Shown: positions 1-10,989, counted from the first letter of the stretch. The stretch is DNA of 64,000 nt from Owenia fusiformis (GCA_903813345.2 CAIIXF020000001.1:6389098-6453097), one strand, 5' to 3'. Program-made: numbers and translations. The notes: generated by a model not told the origin, from the letters alone.

Positions 1-23
1 TTGACTCTGAAAACCCAAAAATT

Positions 24-3000
24 TTGGCGGACATTTTTCAAATTTCAAGGTCATCCACTATGCTTACCGGCAGCATCATCTTGACCATCTTCCTTTGGAG
101 ATTCGTGTACTCAGACCATCATGTACTTACATCTGATCCAATAGATTATAACCTACTTTCACCTAATTTCATTGGTTTTGTACCACATAGTGAAGTTCCT
201 TCGTGGTGCCAACTTTGTATCCGTCAAAATACAAGTGCTGCCCCTTTTCCTAGAGCCACTGGCTTCATCTACTATATATTGCTTGCCCTCTCAGGAGACA
301 CCCATCAAAATCCAGGCCCAGTCAAATACCCTTGCGGCTCGTGCTCAAAAGCAGTACGCTGGAATTCGAAGGGAGTCTGTTGCGACCACTGCGATCAATG
401 GTTTCATACTAAGTGTATCGGTATGGGTGATGAAATGTATAACCAGGCGGCAAATCACTCGTTTCAATGCGGTACATGCGGTCTCCCTAGCTTTAATTCT
501 TCTTTATTCTCAAACTCATTTAATGGTATTGATACAGAATCCCTCAATTCCTCATCTACTTCCATACCAGGATCTCCCCTAAATGCATCTTCCCCCACTA
601 CAGCCAGGCCTCAACATCGAAAATATTCTCCACCCAATTGCTTACGAGTAATTAACATAAATTTCCAAAGCCTCACCGCCAAAAAGGCGTCTTTTCTCAA
701 TGTCGTTGATTCAATCAAACCTGATATCATCATAGGTACAGAGACATGGCTCAAACCTCAAATACTGAGCAGCGAAGCTATTCCACCAAACTTCGAAACA
801 TTTCGGAAAGACCGCCCGGATGGCCATGGGGGAGTGCTTGTTTCAATATCCAAGGCACTCATTAGCTCACAGATTCCCCTGCAAACCACAAGTGAGCTTG
901 TTGCAGTCAAGGTGAAACAGCATAAGGCCAAACAACCCCTAATCATAGTTGGTGCTTATCGACCAACCAACAATGACATAGATAATTCCCAGGAGATGTG
1001 TCGTTGTTTAAGTACCCTAGCGTCTGCCCATCCGAACGCTACACTTTGGGTTGCTGGTGATTTCAATCTCCCAGATATAAATTGGCCTACAAACACCATT
1101 GAAGGCAACCAATATCTTAAGTCCATCAATGAGATTTTTCTTGGGCTTTTTCCGGACATTGGTGTCGAACAGCTAGTCGATTTTCCAACTCGTATGGCAA
1201 ATACATTAGATCTCTTTGCCACTAATCGACCAAGTTTGGTTCACAGCTGTAAGACCATCCCAGGCATAAGTGACCATGACATTGTCCAGATTGACACCAA
1301 CACACAAGCAACACGTCAACGTCCGGTAAAGCGCCTGATATATCTCTGGAAGAGAGCAGACATGGACACCCTTAAAACCGATGTAGCAACTTTTGCCAAA
1401 AGCTTTTGTGAGAAGTGTGACATCTCCACTCCCATACAAGACCTTTGGGATGAACTTTCAAAAGCTTGTAACCGCTTTATGGCAAAGAGCGTACCATCTA
1501 AGATGACGTCGTCACGCTTTGACCAGCCCTGGATAACAACAACTGTGAAACAGCTATCACATCGGAAGAAGCGTGCATACAACCGTGCCCGGAAATCCAA
1601 ACGCTCGCAGGACTGGAACTATTATCGTTCAGTGAAGAACAAGTCCCAGCGAGAATGCAAAAAAGCATATAACACCTATTTGGATGGCTTGGTGGGTGAC
1701 GGTTGTAACAAACGCTTCTTTAGCTTTATTAAGTCCAAGAAATGTGACAACTCAGGTGTGGCCCCTTTGAAGCGTGATGGCACAACATTCAGCTCAAGTA
1801 AAGCCAAGGCAGAGGTGCTCAATGACCAATTTGTGTCAGTTTTTACTCATGAGCCAGAAGGTGCCATTCCCAACAAAGGCCCTTCTCCCCATCCTAGAAT
1901 GCCGAATATCAGTATTCATGTTGATGGAGTGCTCAAACAACTTAAGACCTTAAAACCACACAAAGCCACCGGACCGGACAACATATCAGCACAATTCCTG
2001 AAGATGACAGCAAGTGAGATTGCACCAGCGATTAGCCTGATCTTCCAGGCTTCCCTTAATCAGGGCAAGATCCCAAAAGTCTGGAAAGATGCTAACATTG
2101 TAGCCCTTTTCAAAAAGGGTGATCGATCGTTGGCATCTAATTACAGGCCAGTCTCACTTACATCAATATGCTGTAAAGTTCTTGAACACATCATCTTCAG
2201 CGAGACAATGAAACACCTGGAAACAAACAAAATTCTCACCAACTTCCAACATGGGTTTCGGGCTGAGAGATCCTGTGAAACGCAGCTGATCGTAACCATC
2301 CACGACCTTGCAAGAGAACTGAATAACGGAGATCAAGCTGATGCAATCTTGCTTGACTTCTCCAAGGCTTTTGATAAAGTCCCACACAGAAGGCTGCTCC
2401 ATAAACTTCAGTTCTATGGCATTACAGGATCAACCCATGCTTGGATCAAAGACTTCCTCACAGATCGAACACAGTGTGTTGTCCTTGATGGTGAACAGTC
2501 CAAATCAGCTCCAGTAACATCGGGAGTGCCCCAAGGGACTGTTTTAGGACCACTGTTATTCCTTGCATACATCAATGACCTGCCAGAGGCTGTAACTTCT
2601 ACCACTCGCCTCTTTGCAGATGATTGCTTGATGTATCGCAGAGTGAAATCTGAGATGGATGCGAAGAGACTCCAACAAGACCTGGACACTCTACAAAGAT
2701 GGGAGGATTCTTGGTTGATGCGATTCAACCCAGACAAATGTGAGGTACTACACATATCCAAGAAAAGATCACCTCGTTTACACCAGTACTGCATCCATGA
2801 CCAACCGTTATGTGCAGTGGACACTGCTAAGTACTTAGGTGTAAACATCAGTAACACCTTATCTTGGAATCCGCACGTGTCTGCCATCACCAAGAAAGCC
2901 AACTCCACCCTGGGCTTCCTCCGTCGTAACATCAGCTCCTGCCCCAGCAATGTGAGGAAACAAGCATACACCACCTTTGTTAGACCACAGCTGGAATATG

Positions 3001-3422
3001 CCTCTTCCGTATGGTCCCCTTACACGAAGAAGGCAATCGGGCAGGTGGAGGGAGTACAGCGACGAGCAGCCAGATTTATAACACAAGATTACAGACAAAC
3101 CAGCAGCCCTACCACCATGCTGAGGAATCTGCAGCTGCCACCACTACAAGACAGACGTAATTTGACAAGAGTAGTCATGCTTTACAAGATAGTCCACCAT
3201 AAGGTAGCCATTCCACCAGCGGCATACCTCGAGCCAGTAGGATCTGTGACCAGGGGTCACAACCTACGCTACCTTGTCCCATCCTCAAGAGTAGATTTAC
3301 ATCTTTACTCATTTTTCCCTGCAACCATACGACTATGGAACCTTCTTCCAGCAAATGTAGCCATGATCGATTCCCTGGAAATTTTTAAGAAGGAGGCAGG
3401 GAGTGTGATGCTTTCGTACTAA
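24..3422 (+). CDS. LINE ORF2-type protein: PHD finger, APE endonuclease, reverse transcriptase
   Basis: The protein has about 1132 residues. The frame also stays open upstream of base 24, so the true start may lie outside; the first in-frame ATG is at 60-62. Residues ~92-99 read GDTHQNPGP, which resembles the 2A recoding peptide (D-x-E-x-NPGP) known from CR1-type LINEs. Residues ~102-152 form a PHD finger (C-x2-C, C-x2-C, H-x2-C, C-x2-C spacing). Residues ~208-425 are an APE-type endonuclease, with TETWL, AGDFNLPDINW and the terminal SDHDIV. Residues ~640-900 are the reverse transcriptase, with YRPVSLTS, DFSKAFDKVPH, SGVPQGTVLGP and the catalytic FADD. The product would nick target DNA and copy its own RNA there. 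CR1 membership is judged from the domain set and motif spellings, not from a tree. Confidence 0.92.
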   Translation: MADIFQISRSSTMLTGSIILTIFLWRFVYSDHHVLTSDPIDYNLLSPNFIGFVPHSEVPSWCQLCIRQNTSAAPFPRATGFIYYILLALSGDTHQNPGPVKYPCGSCSKAVRWNSKGVCCDHCDQWFHTKCIGMGDEMYNQAANHSFQCGTCGLPSFNSSLFSNSFNGIDTESLNSSSTSIPGSPLNASSPTTARPQHRKYSPPNCLRVININFQSLTAKKASFLNVVDSIKPDIIIGTETWLKPQILSSEAIPPNFETFRKDRPDGHGGVLVSISKALISSQIPLQTTSELVAVKVKQHKAKQPLIIVGAYRPTNNDIDNSQEMCRCLSTLASAHPNATLWVAGDFNLPDINWPTNTIEGNQYLKSINEIFLGLFPDIGVEQLVDFPTRMANTLDLFATNRPSLVHSCKTIPGISDHDIVQIDTNTQATRQRPVKRLIYLWKRADMDTLKTDVATFAKSFCEKCDISTPIQDLWDELSKACNRFMAKSVPSKMTSSRFDQPWITTTVKQLSHRKKRAYNRARKSKRSQDWNYYRSVKNKSQRECKKAYNTYLDGLVGDGCNKRFFSFIKSKKCDNSGVAPLKRDGTTFSSSKAKAEVLNDQFVSVFTHEPEGAIPNKGPSPHPRMPNISIHVDGVLKQLKTLKPHKATGPDNISAQFLKMTASEIAPAISLIFQASLNQGKIPKVWKDANIVALFKKGDRSLASNYRPVSLTSICCKVLEHIIFSETMKHLETNKILTNFQHGFRAERSCETQLIVTIHDLARELNNGDQADAILLDFSKAFDKVPHRRLLHKLQFYGITGSTHAWIKDFLTDRTQCVVLDGEQSKSAPVTSGVPQGTVLGPLLFLAYINDLPEAVTSTTRLFADDCLMYRRVKSEMDAKRLQQDLDTLQRWEDSWLMRFNPDKCEVLHISKKRSPRLHQYCIHDQPLCAVDTAKYLGVNISNTLSWNPHVSAITKKANSTLGFLRRNISSCPSNVRKQAYTTFVRPQLEYASSVWSPYTKKAIGQVEGVQRRAARFITQDYRQTSSPTTMLRNLQLPPLQDRRNLTRVVMLYKIVHHKVAIPPAAYLEPVGSVTRGHNLRYLVPSSRVDLHLYSFFPATIRLWNLLPANVAMIDSLEIFKKEAGSVMLSY

Positions 3423-3541
3423 GTGATGACGATTTTAAAACGATTTTAGACATTTTAATGCACACTCACACTACAATTGTATATACACCGCACGCAAGCA
3501 CACATAGTACGAAATATCCTAAAGAGGAGTCTGTACTGTAA

Positions 3542-3568
3542 TAGAAGAAGAAGAAGAAGAAGAAGAAT
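3542..3568 (+). repeat. (AGA)n tail of the LINE
   Basis: About eight AGA triplets lie ~120 bases after the LINE stop codon. This is consistent with the simple-repeat 3' end used to prime reverse transcription in many LINEs, and it marks the right end of the insertion. Confidence 0.6.
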
Positions 3569-3671
3569 GTCGAGTCTCACATCATACAAATTTAATTTTA
3601 GGCGGTCAGTCTGCATAGGATGGTATTATATAGTGACACTAAAAGGCTCAAATTTCATGTATGGTAGTTAA

Positions 3672-3810
3672 TGATCTCCAGATGCCTGTCGTGTAGCAAG
3701 TCAAATACTGGACATGAAAGGGAGTGTGCTTAATTCAATGTCCCATGAGGGAATGAAACCCAGGACCTTCCACTCCATAGACTGATGCTCTTCACCTGAA
3801 AACTTGTTTT
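3672..3810 (-). mobile_element. possible tRNA-derived SINE fragment
   Basis: Read on the minus strand, about 3745-3800 has tRNA-like internal promoter features. An A-box-like stretch, GAAGAGCATCAGTCTATGG, is followed about 15 bases later by a B-box-like GGGTTTCATTCCC. The rest does not fold into a full tRNA that I can verify, so a short interspersed element derived from a tRNA is the better guess. Confidence 0.35.
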
Positions 3811-3934
3811 CTTGTTTTCTTGGTGGTTCTTATTTTTGTATTGTACACTTATAACATATATTCTGATTACAAAAAAAACTAATTACAGTGAATATATTTG
3901 TAGGTTGGAATAATGGGGCAAAAATTAATTCAAA

Positions 3935-4073
3935 ATGACTGAGCCAGCAGAGAATGAAGCAGGTTGGACAACTTCCACATTCAGTTCTAGATCTGAACTT
4001 GACAAGGCTTTTGATGAATATAAGGAGAAAACTGTTTCAAAATGGAGGAATGATTCTGTACAAACACAATTCC
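3935..4073 (+). CDS. CARF-like gene, exon 1
   Basis: Start ATG at 3935 and donor C|gtaagt at 4074, ending in phase 1. It encodes an acidic, Ser/Thr-rich N-terminus of 46 residues. The next exon begins GT and completes an Arg codon. Confidence 0.5.
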
Positions 4074-7056
4074 GTAAGTATTGGTGCAGTCTCCAGTTCT
4101 CAATACAATTACAATGTACCTTTATCCTATCTTTTTTATGTATAGGAGGACTTGACATATATAAGATCAATACAAAAATTCTCTCTATCATATTCTATGT
4201 ACAGAAAAGCAAATGCATTAGCGCTTCGCGTGCGGTGCGCTTCATGCATGGCCCATCCATATCCAAAAGTCCCTTGGCAGATCCTTCTGAAGCCCCTGTA
4301 TTCAGTGATTTAGATACAAGCTCCCTGAAAATTTGAATCCAACTCTATTCAGTTCAGTTGTATAGCTATCAAAACGTGTTATCAGTGAAATGGCTAGTGA
4401 TTTTAGTCCAAGTATATTTTTCACATTGATCACTGTTTCCATCTCCCTTGCAAAATAGGTCAACCATTAGAAGACATATTGGCTTCAGTTCTCGGCAAAG
4501 AGAGGTGGAATTTACGCTGGACCAACAATGCCGAAAAACTGGTAGTAGTTCCCTATGATGGCATTCCTTTCCTACATTGTGGGAAACGATCCTTTTGCTG
4601 CCACCTTGGACCAGATAAAGACAAACACAAGAAAGAGAGAATGGTTGCAAAAAGACAAGAACGGGTAGGTGCATTCAATTTTAAAGGTTACTAACTGCAA
4701 CTTAATTTTGACATATTAATGGCAATTATGCAATTTGCCAATTATCTGATTACGGAATTTGAAATTATTGAAAATATGACAAATAATAGAGCATTCACAT
4801 TGTCAAATTCTCTTGATTCAAAAGTCTAAATTCACGTTTTTTTGGCCATTTTTGCATTGTCTAGTTACTTTTGATCATTAGGTTAGAGTCAAAAGTCAAA
4901 TGAGAGTGCGGTATAAGGAAAACTGCTCCAAATCAACTCGCTAAAACACTTAAAATTTGTTGGGAATAAAAATTTGTTTGGATAGGATGAACAGCTTAAA
5001 GCAGATTTTAATTTTTGAAAAAGAAATATAAAGTATTTTTACACATCATTCAATATATGATCATTTTTCCACATTTCATTGGGATGCAAACATTGATCCA
5101 ATCAAGACAACACTACATGTATTATAATGACTATTCAACCCTGATTCATGACATAATTTCAGTTGAACTGCTACACTTTACAGAATCCAAAAATATATTT
5201 TCATGTTCAGGGACCAATTTTGAACTACAAGTATTATATATATTGCTGTCTATTGAAAAATAATCGGCCATGTTTTTCCAGTTTGCTGAACTTGATGACA
5301 ATAATAGGCCAAGCACTAGGAGACGACACACAAAGAAGATTGGATGCCCATCTAAAGTATATCAACTAAGAATTGTCAAATTTCCTGGATACAGTGTAAG
5401 TCCTCCCCTAGTACATCATTTACCATAACATTTCTTAAAGTCCCCATATCAAGTTTAAACTATTTTGGCTTATATTGTAGTCTTACCCACTGTTATCAAA
5501 ATGTGAAAGTTTTTTTTAAATTTCAAAAAGTGATTTTTGAAGGATTTTTTGTTCGAAAAATCATGAATCGATTTAAAAGTTTCAAAAATTTTAATTTCAA
5601 AATTTTAGTTCTCATAGAAACCAATGGTACAATAATATCTAAAACAATATAATCTTCCCTTTAACCTGGTTAGACAATCAACATTGGTTCATTTTTGAAG
5701 TTAGCATATTAGGAAAGATTGACATAGAAAAAAATTTCAAAAAGTTTTTGCTACCTGAGTGAGTCAGTGTAATACAAAAATATTTTCAAACTATACATGG
5801 GGACTTTAAAGATATATTGTAGATTAAAAAAATGTTTGTTTCTTGAAAGCATGATAATAAACATTATATTATACCAAATACTTCCACATGGAAATGTAAT
5901 TTTTGGATGGCAATATTTTATGCTGGTACATGTATTTTATCATTACTCTGCAGTAAAACCTGTCTAAGTGGAACACCTTTGGTACTTCTAAAATGTATTC
6001 CACTTGGGAAACAGTCTACTAATAGAGGCTCATTTAAAATTAAGTGAGTTGGTCTTAAGATTCTGAAAAGTGTTCCACTGACAGAGGTGTTCCACTTCTT
6101 GAGGTGTTTCACTTTACAGGTTTTACTGTATTTGTAATATTTGGGTTTTCCTTAGCATATTTTGATAAGCATGATCTGTTTCTTAACATTTCCCTGTCGG
6201 AGTTTTTCTCTTTCATCAAGGAAACCATCCATTCATTTAACTTGTTGAATTGTGTATTTCAGGTAGAAAGGAATACTCCAACTGAAAGATATGCTGCTGC
6301 TAAAAGGTTCCGTAGGGATCTTACAAATGGGGGAGTTGAGATAGAAACTCAGGAATTGTTTTTTCTGAAAATTCCACCCGATCAGTTGCATCAGGGCCAC
6401 CCTGTTGGGCTTCCCTATGTAAGTATTGTCCCATTAACAATATTGATCACTACTATTTCACCGTGTCTTATTTGAAGTACATGTATGTGCACCATAAGAG
6501 TTTGCCCAGAGGCTCAGAACAAGTTAGAGCTAATTTATTTTCTCCACCAAGTAGTGGGGCCATATTGTTACTGAATGTTAAATTTTTGTAATCATTTTCA
6601 ATAGTTTACTAGATAGTGGCATTTTGTCATGCTAATGGCCTGTCTCATTTCAGGGACCTGTGTATGTGTTTTGTTTTAGAAACTGTGTGTGTCAACCCTG
6701 TATACTGAATGTATGTAATGAATTACAATTCTCCTAATGCTTTTCTTGATAGGCTATTTGGAAAATTATAGATTCCTCAAAAAATGGAGCGAAAACGTCC
6801 AGCAGTCCCAGCACCAAGAAAAAGTAGAAGCAAGAAAGCAAGAATGGAGAGGGAACAACAAAAACAAGAAAAACTCAAACAACAGCAGATGGTACATCAG
6901 CAAGGGCAACAACAACATTGGACAGTTTATCAACAACAACAATTGGCAGATAGAGCCATGTATCAAGAACAACAGGAATATTTTCTTCAAATTCCGGACA
7001 CAGCAGATGATGTATTAAATGACGAAATTATATATGATGGTGTAAGTAGACTTTAA
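3935..7056 (+). CDS. probable ALS2CR8/CARF-like nuclear protein, five exons visible (3' end uncertain)
   Basis: Exons: 3935-4073, 4459-4664, 5282-5395, 6263-6418 and 6772-7041. All borders are GT/AG and the phases agree. The protein starts MTEPAENEAG. Exon 2 has WNLRWTNNAEKLVVVPYDG followed by GIPFLHCGKRSFCCHLG; exon 3 is basic with KKIGCPSKVYQLRIVKFPGY; exon 4 ends DQLHQGHPVGLPY. This order (a short 'GIPF...CHLG' block, a basic stretch with 'KIGCP..', 'FPGY', then 'GHPVG') matches my memory of the ALS2CR8/CARF family, which are nuclear DNA-binding proteins. The last exon is basic and very Gln-rich. It either ends by read-through at 7056 (GVSRL) or splices on at 7042 to exons I cannot find in the transposon-rich DNA that follows. 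The family call is moderate; the exon model is stronger than the name. Confidence 0.5.
4459..4664 (+). CDS. CARF-like gene, exon 2
   Basis: Acceptor aaaatag at 4452-4458 and donor CGG|gtaggt. It carries the conserved-looking Trp-rich block and the Cys/His stretch HCGKRSFCCHLG, then a Lys/Arg-rich tail. It ends in phase 0. Confidence 0.6.
5282..5395 (+). CDS. CARF-like gene, exon 3
   Basis: Acceptor tttttccag and donor AGT|gtaagt, 38 codons, phase 0 at both ends. The segment RRRHTKKIGCPSKVYQLRIV is strongly basic and probably part of the DNA-contacting region (inference). Confidence 0.6.
5435..5809. mobile_element. MITE with TTAA target duplication
   Basis: TTAA at 5435-5438 and 5806-5809 flanks inverted ends that begin AGTCCCCAT on both sides and stay similar for about 25 bases. 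TTAA duplication points to the piggyBac or Kolobok type. It sits in intron 3 of the CARF-like gene. Confidence 0.65.
5951..6128. mobile_element. MITE, pogo/Tigger-like CAGTA ends
   Basis: A perfect 12-bp inverted repeat, CAGTAAAACCTG, closes a 178-bp element whose arms also share GTGGAACACC-type words. CAGTA ends are typical of pogo/Tc1-mariner relatives. A related copy lies at 41887-42040. Confidence 0.6.
6263..6418 (+). CDS. CARF-like gene, exon 4
   Basis: Acceptor tgtatttcag and donor TAT|gtaagt, 52 codons in phase 0. It encodes TPTERYAAAKRFRRDL followed by a region ending GHPVGLPY, the C-terminal signature that most suggests the ALS2CR8 family. Confidence 0.6.
6772..7056 (+). CDS. CARF-like gene, exon 5 (Gln-rich)
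   Basis: The acceptor is attatag at 6765-6771; the frame then runs IPQKMERKRPAVPAPRKSR into a Lys/Gln-rich stretch. A competing acceptor at 6752 (ttgatag) is also phase 0 but gives only 24 residues, ending TSSSPSTKKK. A good donor, GGT|gtaagt, lies at 7042; without it the frame stops at 7056. Confidence 0.45.
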   Translation: MPQKMERKRPAVPAPRKSRSKKARMEREQQKQEKLKQQQMVHQQGQQQHWTVYQQQQLADRAMYQEQQEYFLQIPDTADDVLNDEIIYDGVSRL

Positions 7057-7116
7057 TTACTTTACAATGTTAATATCCAAAATTGGTGAAAAAAAGTTGG
7101 TCTCTTCAGCATGTGG

Positions 7117-7207
7117 TCTTTGTACATGTACTGATTGCTACACTCATTTGTACATGTACTGAGTGCTACACTCATTTTGTACATGTACTGAGTGCTACAC
7201 TCATTTT
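7117..7207 (+). repeat. short tandem repeat, ~34-bp unit, about 3 copies
   Basis: The unit ttgtacatgtactgagtgct is repeated with its acactcatt tail. It is noncoding and lies just after the Gln-rich exon. Confidence 0.75.
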
Positions 7208-7299
7208 GCCACCCTAGAATTGAATGTGCCATATTGAAGCTTATTTTCTTTTCATTAGCTTCTCTTGATATTATAAGCATATCTAGTTTATGAAAATTA

Positions 7300-8940
7300 A
7301 TCCACTTAAACTGATGAAAATTGAAGGTTAACAGAACTTTCTACTATATCTGCCATGTCATATGGCCTGAATTATCCACCTGATGGTAAAACTATCTCTG
7401 GTACCTTAGTAATTATTTCACTGCTGTCAACTATTTCACTGCTCCAAATCATTTTGTTTATCTCTAATATAACCAGCTAACTGATAATTATTGAAATAAA
7501 AACTATTCAAAAGATGGCAGTCAAGTAAATAACTAACCTTTGGGAATCACCTTGCATCTAGTTTCCTATAAATAACTCTCATCTTAAAGAGAGCTCATTG
7601 CTAAAAACATATTAACATTTCTGCTTCTACTCTTGAACTGAAGGATTGTACAGTATGTATCTAGCAAGTACTTGTCCATATTATTTTAACGCATTTCACA
7701 TAATGATAATTACTGTAATGGGTACTTTTCAAATCTTTTTTGAATCAAAGTACTATAGCACTTTATGGAGGATGTGTGAGCTACTGGAGGTGGTGTCGTT
7801 TTTGAAACCTTGTGAATGAAGGTGTTTTTCTTGGGATCTATATTGTAGGAAGGACTAGTAGTTAAGACAGATTTGATCAGGAATCACAATTTCTGCTCCA
7901 TCTTGGTCTTGTTTTTTGATGAAATTTGCATTTTCAACAAGTTGGCAAAATCTTGATTTCCTGTTAAAATTCGTTGATAAAATATACATTTCTGTACATA
8001 TGAGGATGTGTCTTTGGGAAATACAAAATTGCAATTAACTTATACTAATTACATATAAGTTGCATAAGTTGCATAATGTGAGTCCTTTCACTTATGAGCA
8101 AAATCTCTCTATTAACTTCTCAATCTATTACGACTTGATTTCCCGCTAGCTTAAGATAGTTTGAATGGGCCAACATATCAACCACCTTCTTCAATTTTAG
8201 TTCTGTTTTATGCTGATTGGTGTTCCTGGCTTGTGTCCAGAGCAAACTGCTCTGCAAACATTTTCATAGATTGCAATTTTCCAATACAATGAGTTGAAAA
8301 TAATATTTCCATTTGCCTTTAACTTGAAATGAATCAAAAGTAGGGAGATCGAGTATACTTAAAACCTATTGTATAAAAAATTGAAAAGTCTAATAATGTT
8401 TATTTCAGTTACTATTAAGTCTGATATATTACTGTACGTACATGTACTCGTTCTTAATATGATATTGCTATTCATGATCAGTTATCCTCAATACAGTGCA
8501 CCATGGACCTACATAACTCTTTGGAACTTATATCCTTTACAAAAACAAAGGAATAAAACTTGAAATACTGCATTTATTGGTTTTGTGTTCATAAAGTGTT
8601 CATTGGTACATATGTAAGTTACCTTTTTGTTGTTTTGATAAGCGGGTTTACTTTGAAATGATGGAACTTCCTATAGACCAACATGTTTTTAGTATAAGTT
8701 CTATAAGATATTGTTTCAGGTAAGTGGAAAGATCATGATGGCTGAGGTTTCTACTTCCATGTTATCGTGTTACTCAAATATTTTTAGCATGATTTATATT
8801 TTATTACGAACAATGTACATTGGAACTTTACTGAGTTAAATATCAAAAAGAGAGAGATTTTCCCAATAGTTCAAGGAATATATTTTATTTTTCAGCTTAC
8901 AAAAGGCCCAAAGTTTTTGTTTATAAATAATACAAATCTT
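7300..8940. other. no recognisable feature
   Basis: AT-rich DNA with no open frame resembling a family, no clear inverted-repeat element and no array. It may be intron if the CARF-like gene continues, or intergenic. Confidence 0.5.
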
Positions 8941-8944
8941 GATA

Positions 8945-10286
8945 TTTCAGTTTACACAACAACTAATGTTTCACTTTGCAAAAGCTCCAATGTTTCAGTT
9001 TACAAAATTCCTCATGTTTCACTTTGCAAAAGGTCCAATGTTTCAGTTTACTAAAGCCTTAATGTTTCAGTTTACAAAAGCCCTAATGTTTCAGTTTACA
9101 AAAGCCCTAATGTTTCAGTTTACAAAAGCCTTAATGTTTTAGTTTACAAAAGCCCTAATGTTTCAGTTTACAAAAGCCCTAATGGTTGAGTTTGCAAAAG
9201 CACCAATTTTTATTCAGTTTGCAAAAGCCCTAATATTCCAGTTTGCAAAACCCCTAATGTCTCAGTTTACAAAAGCCCTAATGGTTGAGTTTGCAAAAGC
9301 ACCAATTTTTATTCAGTTTGCAAAAGCCCTAATATTCCAGTTTGCAAAAGCCCTAATATTCCAGTTTACAAAAGCCCTAATGGTTGAGTTTGCAAAAGCA
9401 CCAATTTTTATTCAGTTTGCAAAAGCCCTAATATTCCAGTTTGCAAAACCCCTAATGTTTCAGTTTACAAAAGCCCTAATGGTTGAGTTTGCAAAAGCAC
9501 CAATTTTATTCAGTTTGCAAAAGCCCTAATATTCCAGTTTGCAAAACCCCTAATGTTTCAGTTTGGAAAAGCTCCAACATTTCAGTTTGCAAAAGCTTTA
9601 ATGTTTCAGTTTACAAAAGCCCTAATGTTTCAGTTTACAAAAGCCCTAATGCTTCAGTTTACAAAAGCCTTAATGTTTCAGTTTACAAAAGCCCTTATGT
9701 TTCAGTTTACAAAAGCCTTAATGTTTCAGTTTACAAAAGCCCTAATGCTTCAGTTTACAAAAGCCCTAATGCTTCAGTTTACAAAAGCCTTAATGTTTCA
9801 GTTTACAAAAGCCCTAATGCTTCAGTTTACAAAAGCCCTAATGTTTCAGTTTACAAAATTCTTAATGTTTCAGTTTACAAAACCCCTAATGTTTCAGTTT
9901 ACAAACGCCCTTATGCTTCAGTTTACAAAAGCCCTAATGTTTCAGTTTACAAAAGTCTTAATGTTTCAGTTTACAAAAGCCCTAATGCTTCAGTTTACAA
10001 AAGCCCTAATGCTTCAGTTTACAAAAGCCTTAATGTTTCAGTTTACAAAAGCCCTATTGCTTCAGTTTACAAAAGCCCTAATGCTTCAGTTTACAAAAGC
10101 CCTAATGTTTCAGTTTACAAAATTCCTAATGTTTCAGTTTGGAAAAGCTTTAATGTTTCAGTTTGCAAAAGCCCTGATGTTTCAGTTTACACAAGCCCTA
10201 ATGTTTCAGTTTACAAAAGCCCTAATGTTTCAGTTTGCAAAAGCCCTAATGCTTCAGTTTGCAAAAGCCCTAATGTTGCAACTTGA
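8945..10286 (+). repeat. 24-bp minisatellite array (~55 units)
   Basis: The core unit is tttcagtttacaaaagccctaatg with scattered point variants. Between about 9180 and 9540 a higher-order block, marked by aatggttgag, recurs roughly every 90-108 bases. Because 24 is divisible by three, two frames stay open over long stretches (repeating MFQFTKAL and VSVYKSPN). These reflect the period and I do not call them genes. Each unit contains TTTCAG, which resembles a splice acceptor, and CCCTAA. Confidence 0.95.
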
Positions 10287-10616
10287 TTGATTATTCCCCA
10301 TCTCAACTAATACAGTTTCATACTACAGTTCATATTGAAGACAGGCTAGTGATAGTCTGAATATTGGAGAAATGCATAAATGATGCACAATTGCAGTCTC
10401 ACTAATTGAATGAAGTAGCAACTCAAGGGATTAACCTCTCATACTGTAAACCTTGGTTATTTCATAACATCTCATATTAACTCTGGCATTAGAAAAAAGT
10501 TATTCTATAAACAATTAAGTCACCCAGAAATAAGTCAATATTTGATTTTAAGGTAACTTGTGTATTTTGAATATAATGGGATCTTTAGATGGGTTTAGAT
10601 ATGATGTAAATGTTAC

Positions 10617-10989
10617 TTAAAGGAACATTAAACTGTAGCAATGACTAAACATTGCAGTTTGATTAGTTTTTGGGACAAGACCAAATGAACGCATTGCTGA
10701 TAATTTCAAATTCTACTTTAGATATTTGATTTTAAATGATTTTTAATAATATTGAATGATTACATGTTCTATGTTTCCTTGACTCAAAATTTTACTTCCA
10801 GTTTATCGGAATAAAAAATGAGATTATCTTTCAATCATCTGTTAAACACGACTTAAAGGTTCAACAGTCAACTTTAAATGGAGCTAATGCATATTTTGAA
10901 AAAGAATCATCAGAGAAGGTTTAAATCAATGACATGCAATCATCTCTTAAGCCAGAAAAATATTTTTTAACCATTCAATGTTCCTTTAA
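10617..10989. mobile_element. MITE with TTAA target duplication
   Basis: TTAA at 10617-10620 and 10986-10989 flanks ends beginning AGGAACATT on both strands. It is about 365 bp long, of the same general class as the elements at 5435 and 57688. Confidence 0.6.

Larger units (their letters stand above)
1..3570 (+). mobile_element. CR1-like non-LTR retrotransposon (LINE), 5' end outside window
   Basis: The reading frame is open from the window edge to a stop at 3420-3422. It is followed by a short 3' UTR that ends in a run of AGA triplets (about 3542-3567), a simple-repeat tail of the kind LINEs of the CR1 group end in. The frame holds a PHD finger, an APE endonuclease and a reverse transcriptase in the usual order. 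No stop or frameshift interrupts 3.4 kb, so the copy looks young. The left end and any target-site duplication cannot be seen. Confidence 0.9.

Noticed and set aside
8945-10286. CRISPR-like array
   Set aside because: Units are directly adjacent with no spacers, and the DNA is animal nuclear DNA. The same holds for the 30-bp and 102-bp arrays.
8939-10290. Long open frames of MFQFTKAL- and VSVYKSPN-type repeats as genes
   Set aside because: Both frames are open only because the 24-bp unit is a multiple of three; no start context, splice support or non-repeat domain.
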